DNA of 25,449 nt from a virus, in the IMG/VR virus record IMGVR_UViG_3300046008_000142, positions 1-25,449 of that record; one strand, written 5' to 3'. Position numbers and translations under genes: made by a program. Shown in pieces: positions 7,055 to 13,688 of this stretch. Under the pieces are notes generated by a model. It made no database searches, had not been told where the DNA came from, and was given only the letters and a program-made list of their open reading frames with translations. Positions within the stretch are counted from its first letter, which is position 1. Every line of letters begins with the position of its first letter.

Positions 7055-7230
7055 TGAAAATTAAACGAACGATGCCGAGATGGGTATGGTGGAAGAAAGG
7101 CGAGTGCGTAGTTGAGGTAATCAAGACAGGCCACTTCCCAACATCTATTATTGGTAAGCTACCTAGTGGCAAAGAGTCAGAGATAGACATAGACGAACTA
7201 GACCTACACAACGACGAGGGGGAACTATGA
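7054..7230 (+). CDS. Small protein, 58 aa
   Basis: The frame starts in a TGATG overlap with the DUF3310 gene, with GGAGGTGAG as ribosome site. It encodes a basic, Trp-rich N-terminus (MPRWVWWKKGE) followed by a beta-like stretch (VVEVIKTGHFPTSIIGKLPS) and an acidic end. This looks like a small beta-barrel-type fold, but no family is recognised. It overlaps the next gene by 4 bases. Confidence 0.65.
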   Translation: MKIKRTMPRWVWWKKGECVVEVIKTGHFPTSIIGKLPSGKESEIDIDELDLHNDEGEL

Positions 7231-7334
7231 CTTGGGTACAGGGGGCTTTTATATTCCTAGGGGGTATGGTGTTTGGTGTGTTTGCACTGGCATGGCTTAT
7301 AATGAAAATATACAATGCCCGTAAGGATGAGTAA
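7227..7334 (+). CDS. 35-aa single-span membrane peptide
   Basis: The frame starts at an ATGA junction with GGGGGA upstream. It encodes 35 residues: one hydrophobic segment (AFIFLGGMVFGVFALAWLIM, residues 7-26) and a basic C-terminus (KIYNARKDE). Its stop overlaps the DNA polymerase start (TAATG). Function unknown. It is the second tiny membrane protein in this gene chain. Confidence 0.62.
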   Translation: MTWVQGAFIFLGGMVFGVFALAWLIMKIYNARKDE

Positions 7335-9157
7335 TGGACATAATAACGGTTGACATAGAAACGTACTATGACAGAGAGTTTTCTCTTAAGAAGTTAACAA
7401 CGGAGGAGTACATCAGGAGTCCGCAGTTTGAGATTATTGGTGTAGCTATAAAAGTAAACAATGGACAAACAGAATGGGCAAGTGGTACCAAAGACCAACT
7501 CAAAGACTGGCTCGGAACATTTAATTGGGCGAACTCTATGGTGGTTGCGCACAACACTACTTTCGATGGTGCGATTCTTAATTGGCTCTTGGGCGTTAAT
7601 CCTCGTTATTGGGCTGATACTTTATGTATGGCTCGTGCGCTTCACGGTGTCGAGGTTGGGGGCAGTCTTAAGGTTCTTGCGGAAAGGTATAACATCGGTG
7701 AGAAAGGTACTGAGGTTTTAAATGCACTAGGTAAGTACCGAGCCGATTTCTCTGACGAGGAACTAGCAACATACGGGGACTATTGTATTAATGACGTAGA
7801 ACTGACATACAAGCTGTTTAATATAATGGGTAAGAAGATACCTAAGCAGGAGTTTAAGATTATCGACTTAACCTTACGTATGTTCATTGATGCAGTGTTG
7901 GAATTAGACGTAGAGTTGTTACACCAGCATAGGGACGACATCAAAATAACAAAGGATAAGTTGTTAGCAGACTGTGGTGCAGATAAAGAAAATCTAATGA
8001 GTAACCCCAAGTTTGCGGAGTTATTATTAAACTTAGGGGTGCAACCTCCTAAGAAAGTTAGCCCTGCCACAGGTAAAGATACATGGGCGTTCTCTAAAGC
8101 GGATGACGAGTTTAAGCAACTGGCTTCACATCCCGATGTGCGCGTTCAAACTTTGGTCGCCGCAAGGTTAGGCACTAAGTCTACGCTAGAGGAAACTAGA
8201 ACAGAACGGTTTATTGGTATTGCAGGTAGAGGGAAACTGCCCGTACCTATTAAGTACTATGCCGCACATACAGGTCGGTTCGGTGGTGAGGATAAGATTA
8301 ACTTACAGAACTTACCAAGTAGGGGTGATAATGCTAATAAGCTAAAGAAATCAATCACTGCGCCATTTGGATATAGCCTTATAGATGCCGACTCTGCTCA
8401 GATTGAGGCTCGAGTATTAGCGTGGCTAGCAGGGCAAGATGATTTGGTTGAGGCATTTGCTAAAGGTGAGGATGTGTATAAGAAAATGGCATCCGCAATC
8501 TACAATAAGCCTGAGGAAGAAGTGGACAAGACCGAACGCTTTGTAGGTAAAACTACAATTCTCGGTGCAGGGTATGGCATGGGGGCTATTAAGTTTCAAG
8601 CCCAGCTCAAAAACTTTGGTGTGGAGGTGTCGATTGAGGAGTCTAGGCGTATTATTGATATTTATCGCAGTACTAACAGTGAAATTGGAAGGCTGTGGGC
8701 TCAAGCGCAACGTTTCCTTGCTAACATATCAAGAGGAGACAGTGCTGTACTAGGGCGGGACGGGGTATTAGAAGTTATACCTAGCGAGAGGGCTATCAAG
8801 TTACCGTCAGGATTGTTGATGCGGTACGATGGACTATCGTTTGTGCAGGGTGAGAAAGGCCCCGAGTTTTCATACAAGAGTCGATATGGCCGAAACCGCA
8901 TATATGGCGGGAAAGTTATTGAGAACGTGTGCCAAGCCATTGCTCGGTGCATTATCGCAGAACAGATGTTGTTGATATCTAAGAAGTATAGAGTTGTACT
9001 AACGGTGCACGATGCAGTGATGTGCGTTGTTAAAGATGAGGAAGTAGAAGAAGCCACTAAGTACATTGAGGAGTGTATGAGATGGACACCTGATTGGGCT
9101 ACCGGGTTACCTGTCAATTGTGAGTCAGGTAGTGGGAAGTCATACGGTGATTGTTAA
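7334..9157 (+). CDS. Family A DNA polymerase with 3'-5' exonuclease
   Basis: A 607-residue replicative polymerase of the Pol I family, without the 5' nuclease domain. Exonuclease motifs: Exo I VDIET (D7, E9), Exo II HNTTFD (N74, D78), Exo III Y150-x3-D154. Polymerase motifs: motif A DADSAQIEAR (metal ligand D353), motif B R402-x3-K406-x7-Y414 in GKTTILGAGYGMG, motif C TVHDA (H559, D560). The residue equivalent to E. coli Pol I Phe762 is Leu410, and the Glu that normally follows the motif C Asp is Ala561. The start is in a TAATG overlap with the preceding gene. It acts with the primase-helicase, SSB-like protein and nucleases encoded downstream. No gene for a processivity factor was recognised in the window. 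Confidence 0.95.
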   Translation: MDIITVDIETYYDREFSLKKLTTEEYIRSPQFEIIGVAIKVNNGQTEWASGTKDQLKDWLGTFNWANSMVVAHNTTFDGAILNWLLGVNPRYWADTLCMARALHGVEVGGSLKVLAERYNIGEKGTEVLNALGKYRADFSDEELATYGDYCINDVELTYKLFNIMGKKIPKQEFKIIDLTLRMFIDAVLELDVELLHQHRDDIKITKDKLLADCGADKENLMSNPKFAELLLNLGVQPPKKVSPATGKDTWAFSKADDEFKQLASHPDVRVQTLVAARLGTKSTLEETRTERFIGIAGRGKLPVPIKYYAAHTGRFGGEDKINLQNLPSRGDNANKLKKSITAPFGYSLIDADSAQIEARVLAWLAGQDDLVEAFAKGEDVYKKMASAIYNKPEEEVDKTERFVGKTTILGAGYGMGAIKFQAQLKNFGVEVSIEESRRIIDIYRSTNSEIGRLWAQAQRFLANISRGDSAVLGRDGVLEVIPSERAIKLPSGLLMRYDGLSFVQGEKGPEFSYKSRYGRNRIYGGKVIENVCQAIARCIIAEQMLLISKKYRVVLTVHDAVMCVVKDEEVEEATKYIEECMRWTPDWATGLPVNCESGSGKSYGDC

Positions 9158-9163
9158 GTGAAC

Positions 9164-9254
9164 TAGGCCATTGGCCTACCCGTTACGGGGGATGGTGGTA
9201 TCGGTAACGACCACAAGGGCTCTGACAAATGGTCCTCTAAGTCATCCCCCACCA
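9164..9254 (+). ncRNA. Structured RNA candidate, three-way junction with tRNA-like 3' end
   Basis: The gap between the polymerase and the next gene folds extensively. An 8-bp stem (9187-9194 with 9243-9250, GGGGGATG/CATCCCCC) closes two arms: GTGGT/ACCAC (9195-9199 with 9210-9214) and AGGGCT/GGTCCT (9216-9221 with 9231-9236, two G-T pairs). The closing stem is followed by ACCA, as in a tRNA acceptor end, but no T-arm or standard anticodon loop is present. A 6-bp hairpin (9164-9178) precedes it, and a CCCG/CGGG hairpin (9179-9189) would compete with the closing stem. The ribosome site AAGGAG of the next gene starts 5 bases later. It may be a cis-acting leader, a processing element or a tRNA-like structure. 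Confidence 0.5.
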
Positions 9255-9270
9255 ATTAAAGGAGAGTAAT

Positions 9271-9498
9271 ATGAGTTGGAACTATCGTGTAGTTAAGTTT
9301 GATGGTGCATTTGATGAGCCTTACTATGAAATTAAGGAAGTGTATTACAACCGAGATGGTTCTCTTATGGGGTTTTGTGATGCAACCGTAGCAAGTGAAA
9401 CCTTTGAGGGCATTATAGAAGTGTTAGAGCAAATGAAAGCCGATGCACACCGTATCATAATAGACGAAGAAGAATTCTTCAGAGAGGACATAGAATGA
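9271..9498 (+). CDS. Conserved small phage protein (MSWNYRV type), 75 aa
   Basis: A strong AAAGGAGAG site precedes the ATG. The protein begins MSWNYRVVKFDGAFDEPYYE and continues with a second beta segment (YEIKEVYYNRDGSLMGF), then a helix (ETFEGIIEVLEQMKADA) and an acidic end. From memory this matches a small protein family common in phages and prophages, of unknown function. It follows the structured RNA candidate directly and overlaps the next gene by 4 bases (ATGA). Confidence 0.75.
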   Translation: MSWNYRVVKFDGAFDEPYYEIKEVYYNRDGSLMGFCDATVASETFEGIIEVLEQMKADAHRIIIDEEEFFREDIE

Positions 9499-9698
9499 AA
9501 ATCACATTAGACTTAACAGACTCAGCGCAGTTAGCCGAGATACTGGATGCAATCGTAGGCGCACACTTGAAGTCAAGTAGGAGACAGATTGTTGACTGGC
9601 ACTCAACCCACCCCGACGACGTGGAGTACGACACCAAAGTAATAGGGGCATTGGATACAGTAATTGAATACTTTACAGGAGAAGATGATGCCGTGTAA
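9495..9698 (+). CDS. Small protein, 67 aa
   Basis: The start overlaps the previous stop (ATGA), with GAGG upstream. The sequence MKITLDLTDSAQLAEILDAI suggests one strand and helices; the rest is acidic, with an HPDDVEYD segment. No family is recognised. It overlaps the next gene by 11 bases. Confidence 0.68.
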   Translation: MKITLDLTDSAQLAEILDAIVGAHLKSSRRQIVDWHSTHPDDVEYDTKVIGALDTVIEYFTGEDDAV

Positions 9699-9909
9699 TC
9701 AAAATTGTGAGCAAGGCCGTAAGTGTGACTGTGGCGGTAGTAAATCAGATAGAGCAGTGGTAATTGTAGTAACGTTGCTACTTATTTGTATTGTTTCTAT
9801 GGGTTATGGGGTATACAAACTAATGCATGGAAACAAAGGGCAAGAGTGCGCTGTGACTTTGCAGTTTGGTAATGGTGTAAAGGCTACTTACCTTGGAGAA
9901 AGTGTATGA
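9688..9909 (+). CDS. Small membrane protein with N-terminal cysteine cluster, 73 aa
   Basis: Residues 1-16 hold four cysteines (MPCNQNCEQGRKCDCGG), followed by one clear transmembrane segment (AVVIVVTLLLICIVSMGYGV, about 23-42) and a short soluble tail of about 30 residues. The orientation by positive charge is ambiguous. I chose ATG 9688, six bases after AGGAG; ATG 9685 is the neighbouring alternative. The cysteine pairs could bind metal or form disulphides. No family is recognised. Confidence 0.65.
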   Translation: MPCNQNCEQGRKCDCGGSKSDRAVVIVVTLLLICIVSMGYGVYKLMHGNKGQECAVTLQFGNGVKATYLGESV

Positions 9910-10175
9910 AACAACATAAATGGCACAAAGAAATAAAAGCATGGGCTGATGGTGCAGAGATTGAAACTAGATTTTTATACGCTCAAGTTGAACAAACATG
10001 GCAAATAACAAATGCACCTAGATTTGAAGATGCTCAATGGGATTTTCGCATTAAACCACAGCCTAAAGAGCCACAGTATATAAATGTATATGGTTGGCTA
10101 GAAAACGGAAACATAACATTTAAACAATATGGGCCATACTTAGGCAAAATTAAATTAGAGGTGGATGATGACTAA
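9906..10175 (+). CDS. Conserved phage protein (WHKEIKAWADG type), 89 aa
   Basis: The ATGA overlap with the previous gene supports the start; GGAG lies upstream. The motif HKWHKEIKAWADGAEIETRF at residues 3-22, then DAQWDFRIKPQPKEP near the middle, is the pattern of a small protein family found in many phages and prophages. The function is unknown. It is Trp-rich and probably forms a compact beta fold. The C-terminal part (YINVYGWLENGNITF) is a second beta segment. It overlaps the next gene by 8 bases. Confidence 0.72.
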   Translation: MKQHKWHKEIKAWADGAEIETRFLYAQVEQTWQITNAPRFEDAQWDFRIKPQPKEPQYINVYGWLENGNITFKQYGPYLGKIKLEVDDD

Positions 10176-10347
10176 AGACGAAGCATTAAAGATGGCGATT
10201 AAAGCGTTGCTATATGGAACAGACCATACAAAGGCAGTTAAGGCTTGCAAAGAAGCACTAGAACAACCAACATGGCAAGGATTAACGGATGAAGAAAGAT
10301 ATTTAAATGAAGGCAGAACTTCCTCTGAAACCCGTATACAGACCTGA
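10168..10347 (+). CDS. Small helical protein (MTKDEALKMAIKAL type), 59 aa
   Basis: The start is ATG 10168, six bases after AGAGG; ATG 10165 is the alternative. It encodes a helical hairpin (MTKDEALKMAIKALLYG and AVKACKEALEQPTWQGLTDE), a pattern seen in many small phage proteins that carry the EAL-E-QP-W signature. Function unknown. It is the last gene before the 390-bp gene-free region. Confidence 0.68.
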   Translation: MTKDEALKMAIKALLYGTDHTKAVKACKEALEQPTWQGLTDEERYLNEGRTSSETRIQT

Positions 10348-10472
10348 TTAGACCGAATTAAACGCAAAAAAGTGATATATGGTGGGGTACTCACCCTATA
10401 AAAAGTCGCGACTATATTGCAAAATGATTCATAAAAGTCGCTTTAAGTAGGATAAGGTTTGTTTTATGATGC

Positions 10473-10582
10473 TTTGGCGGATAAATTGGCGGTTAGGTAA
10501 CTATGCTAGAAACCGTTGGTGCAACTGAATTTGAGTCACATTGCGTGAGCATTGTTTGCGGATGTTTTGGCGGATGTTTGCG
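10473..10582 (+). repeat. Iteron-like short repeats (TTTGGCGGAT type)
   Basis: Related units: TTTGGCGGAT at 10473-10482, ATTGGCGGTT at 10485-10494 (degenerate), TTTGCGGATG at 10555-10564 and TTTGGCGGATGTTT at 10566-10579, with a partial TTTGCG at 10577. Spacing is about 11-12 bases within each pair, close to one helical turn, and the pairs are about 80 bases apart. Confidence 0.45.
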
Positions 10583-10704
10583 TTTAATTCGTAATAGACA
10601 AAAAAGTTTGTGTTGAATAAACGGTTTAAAATTACACACAAGTCTACACTATTAGTTTAGTTTTGAACTAAAACCTGTTACTTATAGGCAACATAACTGA
10701 CAAA

Positions 10705-10724
10705 ATGTAAAGTATGCTTTACAT
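10705..10724. promoter_or_regulatory. 20-bp dyad just upstream of a ribosome site
   Basis: ATGTAAAG TATG CTTTACAT: 8-bp arms around four bases, ending two bases before AAAGGAG of the gene at 10738. It could be an operator for the following operon or a hairpin that tunes translation. Confidence 0.5.
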
Positions 10725-10737
10725 AAAGGAGATACAC

Positions 10738-10905
10738 ATGAAGATAGAATTGATAGGCGACTTGATTGACCAACCCGATGGCAGTGCAATAGCTGAACTG
10801 GACGTGGACGAGGAAGGTAAGCAGTACCTCATGCAGTTGGGGTTTGAGCGATTGATACTGCGTGGTATAGATATAGCTAAGAAGGAGAAGCAGAGTGGCG
10901 ACTAA
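10738..10905 (+). CDS. Small conserved phage protein, 55 aa
   Basis: The start at 10738 has AAAGGAG at ideal spacing; an upstream in-frame codon at 10714 lies in the dyad and is not used. The sequence MKIELIGDLIDQPDGSAIAE followed by LDVDEEGKQYLMQLGFERLI looks like the common small phage protein of form strand-PDGSA-strand-helix, of unknown function. It is the first gene after the control region and overlaps the next by 11 bases. Confidence 0.72.
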   Translation: MKIELIGDLIDQPDGSAIAELDVDEEGKQYLMQLGFERLILRGIDIAKKEKQSGD

Positions 10906-11095
10906 ACTAGACAAACCGCTCGTAAGGGAAACAACGGTAATAGAAAAGATGGTGCCCCTTATAATTACCCTCAGACCGAATCAGACGATGGGGTTCAAAC
11001 TAAAGTTTAAGCAGGAAGAAATTATAGTTGACATAGAAACACTATACCGATTTGCTAAATCACAAGCTATTACAGGAAAGGCTAGAATAGGCTAA
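10895..11095 (+). CDS. Small protein, 66 aa (GTG start)
   Basis: The GTG at 10895 has AAGGAG seven bases upstream, inside the end of the previous gene. The protein has a beta-rich centre (VPLIITLRPNQTMGFKLKFK) and a helix (IETLYRFAKSQAI). No family is recognised. Its stop overlaps the start of the nuclease gene (TAATG), so it is probably co-translated with it. Confidence 0.68.
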   Translation: MATKLDKPLVRETTVIEKMVPLIITLRPNQTMGFKLKFKQEEIIVDIETLYRFAKSQAITGKARIG

Positions 11096-11769
11096 TGAAA
11101 ATACCCGCGTGGTCGTTTAGTAGCATTAAGACATTTGACCAATGCCCAAGAAAGTATTACCACCTCAAAGTCTTACGAGATTTTAAAGACCCGCCTACAG
11201 AAGCAACCCTGTATGGGTCGGAGTTTCATAAAGCCGCAGAGGAATACATACGAGACGGCACACCTATACCCCCACAGTTTTCTTATGCCAAGAGCGCACT
11301 AGATAACCTCAATCAGATGGTGGGGGAGAAACACTGCGAACTTAAGATGGCGTTGACCGAGGACTTAGAAGTCTGTGCCTTTGATGCAGATAATGTATGG
11401 TGGCGGGGCATAGCCGATTTAGTTATAATAAACAAAGAAACAGGTGAAGCCAAAGTCATTGACTATAAGACAGGCAAGTCGGCTAAGTACGCAGACAAAG
11501 GCCAATTAGAGTTAATGGCACTTGCCATATTCAAACACTTTCCCGAGATAAAGAAAGTGAAGGGTGGCCTATTGTTTGTTGTATGCAAGGCGTTCATCAA
11601 AGAGAACTACTCCCAAGACCAAGCGCACGTTTATTGGCAGAAATGGTTACGGGACTATGGTAAAATGAAGGCGTCCTACATAAACAATGTGTGGAATGCT
11701 CGGCCTAGTGGACTATGCCGAAAACACTGCGCAGTAGAGAGTTGCCCACATAACGGGCGTAATTTTTAA
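11095..11769 (+). CDS. RecB/Cas4-like PD-(D/E)XK exonuclease with possible Fe-S cluster
   Basis: A 224-residue nuclease. The N-terminus SFSSIKTFDQCPRKYYHLKV is the typical Cas4/RecB/PDDEXK_1 entry. Catalytic residues follow in order: H45 in GSEFHKAAEE, D108 in GIADLV, D123-x-K125 in VIDYKTG, and Q137 in GQLELMAL. Four cysteines fit the Cas4/AddB Fe-S pattern of one N-terminal (C17) and three C-terminal (C208, C212, C217 in LCRKHCAVESCPHNG). Such phage nucleases process DNA ends in recombination or degrade host DNA. No CRISPR array or other cas gene is present, so it is a phage recombination nuclease and not a CRISPR protein. It overlaps the preceding gene by one base and is followed by the HNH-like gene. 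Confidence 0.88.
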   Translation: MKIPAWSFSSIKTFDQCPRKYYHLKVLRDFKDPPTEATLYGSEFHKAAEEYIRDGTPIPPQFSYAKSALDNLNQMVGEKHCELKMALTEDLEVCAFDADNVWWRGIADLVIINKETGEAKVIDYKTGKSAKYADKGQLELMALAIFKHFPEIKKVKGGLLFVVCKAFIKENYSQDQAHVYWQKWLRDYGKMKASYINNVWNARPSGLCRKHCAVESCPHNGRNF

Positions 11770-11779
11770 GGGGTACCAA

Positions 11780-12022
11780 ATGGCCTACAAGAATAAAGAA
11801 GACCGCCCGTATGCTCACGAATATGAGCTTCAGAAAAAACGTGGCGAACATGAGAACAGAATGACTAGACAGAAAGCACGTCGTATGTTAGATGCAGAAG
11901 GGGTGCCTCGTAAGGGTAAAGACATAGACCATAAGGTCATGCTAAGTAAGGGCGGTACTAACGCTAAGAGTAACTTAAGATTACAAAGCCCTAGTAAAAA
12001 CCGTAGCCGTAACGGCAAATAA
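11780..12022 (+). CDS. HNH-endonuclease-like small protein
   Basis: 80 residues, ribosome site AAGGGG. The second half carries the HNH core IDHKVMLSKGGTNAKSNLRL, which matches the beta-beta of HNH nucleases: D-H pair, GGTN turn, and the N-L-x-L position. The final segment SPSKNRSRNGK takes the place of the usual C-x-x-C-H zinc/catalytic helix; it keeps an Asn at the last HNH position (HNN type). The N-terminal half is very basic and probably binds DNA. Nicking activity is plausible but not certain. It lies between the RecB-like nuclease and the SNF2 helicase. Confidence 0.75.
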   Translation: MAYKNKEDRPYAHEYELQKKRGEHENRMTRQKARRMLDAEGVPRKGKDIDHKVMLSKGGTNAKSNLRLQSPSKNRSRNGK

Positions 12023-12055
12023 GTAGTATAGTAGTACCTAGAAATAAACGTATGG

Positions 12056-12076
12056 CTGAGTGCAACCCGCATTCAG
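12056..12076 (+). other. Hairpin in the leader of the SNF2 helicase gene
   Basis: CTGAGTGC and GCATTCAG form an 8-bp stem with one G-T pair around a 5-base loop. It lies between an upstream ATG (12052) and the better-supported start at 12100. No T-run follows, so it is not an obvious terminator. Confidence 0.4.
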
Positions 12077-12099
12077 TCTATATTGCATCGGAGAAAGCA

Positions 12100-13638
12100 A
12101 TGGAGATTGTTGATAACAAAGCGTTATTATTGACGCTGCGTAACCCCAACCGTATCACAACCGTAATACCCAAGAGTAAAGCTATCAATGAGAACCAAGT
12201 ACTAGTCAACTGGGGTATAGACGAAGCCCAAGTTTTAAAAAACTTAAAGCTTAAAAACGTACCTAGCCCTATCATAGGCCGATACGACTGGCCCGGAATG
12301 TACAAACCGTTTGCCCACCAAATAACCACCTCTGCATTTTTAACCATGAACCGTAGGGCTTTCTGTCTTAACGAACAGGGCACGGGTAAAACAGGTAGTG
12401 TTATTTGGGCGGCTGACTACCTAATGAAACAAAACCGAATTAAACGCGTTTTAGTTATATGTCCCCTGTCTATTATGGACTCCGCATGGCGGGCTGATTT
12501 GTTTAGGTTTGCTATGCACAGGTCTGTTGATATCGCATACGGTGCGTCCAAGGTACGGAAAAAAATTATAGAAGGTGACGCAGAGTTTGTAATAATAAAC
12601 TACGACGGCATTGAGATTGTAGAGAGTGAGATTGCTAACGGGGGGTTTGACCTAGTCGTTATCGATGAAGCCAACGCATACAAAAATGTACAGACCAAAC
12701 GATGGAAGACATTAAACCGAATCCTCAAAGCGGATACTTGGTTGTGGATGTTGACTGGTACCCCTGCGGCACAGTCCCCCCTAGACGCATATGGGCTAGC
12801 TAAGTTAGTAAACCCCACTGAAGTGCCGAAGTTTTATACGGCCTTCCGAGATATGGTGATGTACAAGATTAACCAATTCAAATGGGTACCTAAGGAAAAT
12901 GCGTCGGCTATGGTGCACAATGCCCTGCAACCTGCTATCCGATTTACTAAAGATGAGTGTCTAGATTTACCCGAGTTAACTTATGTAATGCGCCAAGTTG
13001 AGTTGACTAAGCAACAGCAAAAGTATTACGCCCTACTTAAAAGTCGAATGATTATTCAAGCAGGCGGGGAAGAAATTACATCTGCTAATGCCGCAGTAGC
13101 TATGAGTAAACTCCTACAAATATCTTGTGGTGCGGTATATTCGGATTCGGGGGAGACCTTAGAGTTCGACATAGGCAACAGATATACGGTACTAAAAGAA
13201 GTTATAGAGGAAGCTAGCCAAAAGGTATTAGTTTTTGTACCATTCAAACATGTGATACAAATTTTATCAACCAAGTTACGAGAAGACGGTATAACCGCAG
13301 AGATTATAAATGGAGATGTTCCTGTAAATAGACGCACCGATATATTCAATGCGTTTCAAACTACACCTGACCCCCGAGTTTTAATTATTCAGCCACAAGC
13401 TGCGGCCCATGGAGTAACACTAACTGCCGCTAACACCGTTATATGGTGGGGGCCAACGTCTTCTCTAGAAACGTACGCACAGGCTAATGCTCGAGTGCAT
13501 AGGTCAGGGCAACATCATCCATGTACCGTGGTGCAATTACAGGGGTCAAAGGTAGAGAAACATGTATATAACATGTTAGACAATAAAATAGACGTCCACT
13601 CAAAATTAGTAGACCTTTACAAAGAAATACTTGTATAA
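12100..13638 (+). CDS. SNF2-family DNA helicase/translocase
   Basis: A 512-residue superfamily 2 ATPase of the SNF2 type. Motif I is EQGTGKT (K97), motif II is VVIDEAN (D189-E190, with Asn in place of the usual His), motif III is LTGTP (218-222), and motif VI is ANARVHRSGQ (R465, R468). The N-terminal KALLLTLRNPNRITTVIPKS segment is typical of phage members. I chose ATG 12100, preceded by GGAG at 7 bases; the ATG at 12052 has no ribosome site and would place a hairpin in the coding region. These phage proteins are thought to move on double-stranded DNA during replication, recombination or repair. Its neighbours, a Cas4-like nuclease and an HNH-like protein, suggest a DNA-processing unit. Confidence 0.92.
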   Translation: MEIVDNKALLLTLRNPNRITTVIPKSKAINENQVLVNWGIDEAQVLKNLKLKNVPSPIIGRYDWPGMYKPFAHQITTSAFLTMNRRAFCLNEQGTGKTGSVIWAADYLMKQNRIKRVLVICPLSIMDSAWRADLFRFAMHRSVDIAYGASKVRKKIIEGDAEFVIINYDGIEIVESEIANGGFDLVVIDEANAYKNVQTKRWKTLNRILKADTWLWMLTGTPAAQSPLDAYGLAKLVNPTEVPKFYTAFRDMVMYKINQFKWVPKENASAMVHNALQPAIRFTKDECLDLPELTYVMRQVELTKQQQKYYALLKSRMIIQAGGEEITSANAAVAMSKLLQISCGAVYSDSGETLEFDIGNRYTVLKEVIEEASQKVLVFVPFKHVIQILSTKLREDGITAEIINGDVPVNRRTDIFNAFQTTPDPRVLIIQPQAAAHGVTLTAANTVIWWGPTSSLETYAQANARVHRSGQHHPCTVVQLQGSKVEKHVYNMLDNKIDVHSKLVDLYKEILV

Positions 13639-13659
13639 GTTAAGATTAGATAGTATACT
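13631..13659 (+). promoter_or_regulatory. Candidate sigma70-type promoter for the SSB-like operon
   Basis: TTGTAT at 13631-13636 and TATACT at 13654-13659 are separated by 17 bases. The -10 element lies within a small dyad (AGTATACT), flanked by TTAGA and TCTAA arms. The 50-base spacer that follows the helicase gene is unusually long for this region. It would drive genes from 13689 to the terminator-like structure at 15319. Confidence 0.5.
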
Positions 13660-13688
13660 GTATATTCTAACAGATTAAGGAGACTCAC

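Larger units (their letters stand above)
10348..10737. other. Gene-free, AT-rich, repeat-bearing region (candidate origin or control region)
   Basis: These 390 bases hold no convincing gene, in a window that otherwise has almost no spacers. Contents: a hairpin at 10376-10400; the palindrome AGTCGCGACT at 10404-10413; a direct repeat AAAAGTCGC at 10401-10409 and 10433-10441; short repeats around TTTGGCGGAT (10473, 10485 degenerate, 10555 one base shorter, 10566); an inverted repeat TTTAGTT/AACTAAA at 10656-10672; and the dyad ATGTAAAG/CTTTACAT at 10705-10724. No convincing sigma70 promoter was found. The mix of iteron-like repeats, dyads and AT-rich DNA inside the replication region would suit an origin, a promoter array for a phage regulator, or both. 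Confidence 0.5.

Noticed and set aside
7461-7721. 86-codon frame with hydrophobic stretch inside the polymerase gene
   Set aside because: It covers the Exo II-Exo III region of the polymerase, has no ribosome site and its hydrophobic run reflects the codon pattern of the true frame.
7334-9157. Polymerase as DpoZ of a 2-aminoadenine (Z-genome) phage
   Set aside because: The polymerase type could fit, but no PurZ, DatZ or MazZ gene is visible in the window; DUF3310 is not one of them.
9187-9254. A genuine tRNA gene
   Set aside because: The acceptor-like stem and ACCA are present, but there is no T-arm with the usual TTC loop and no 7-base anticodon loop with T33, so it was kept only as a structured RNA candidate.
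10503-10616. 37-codon frame in the gene-free region
   Set aside because: Weak ribosome site, Cys-rich product produced by the GCGGATG repeats, and no similarity to known small phage proteins.
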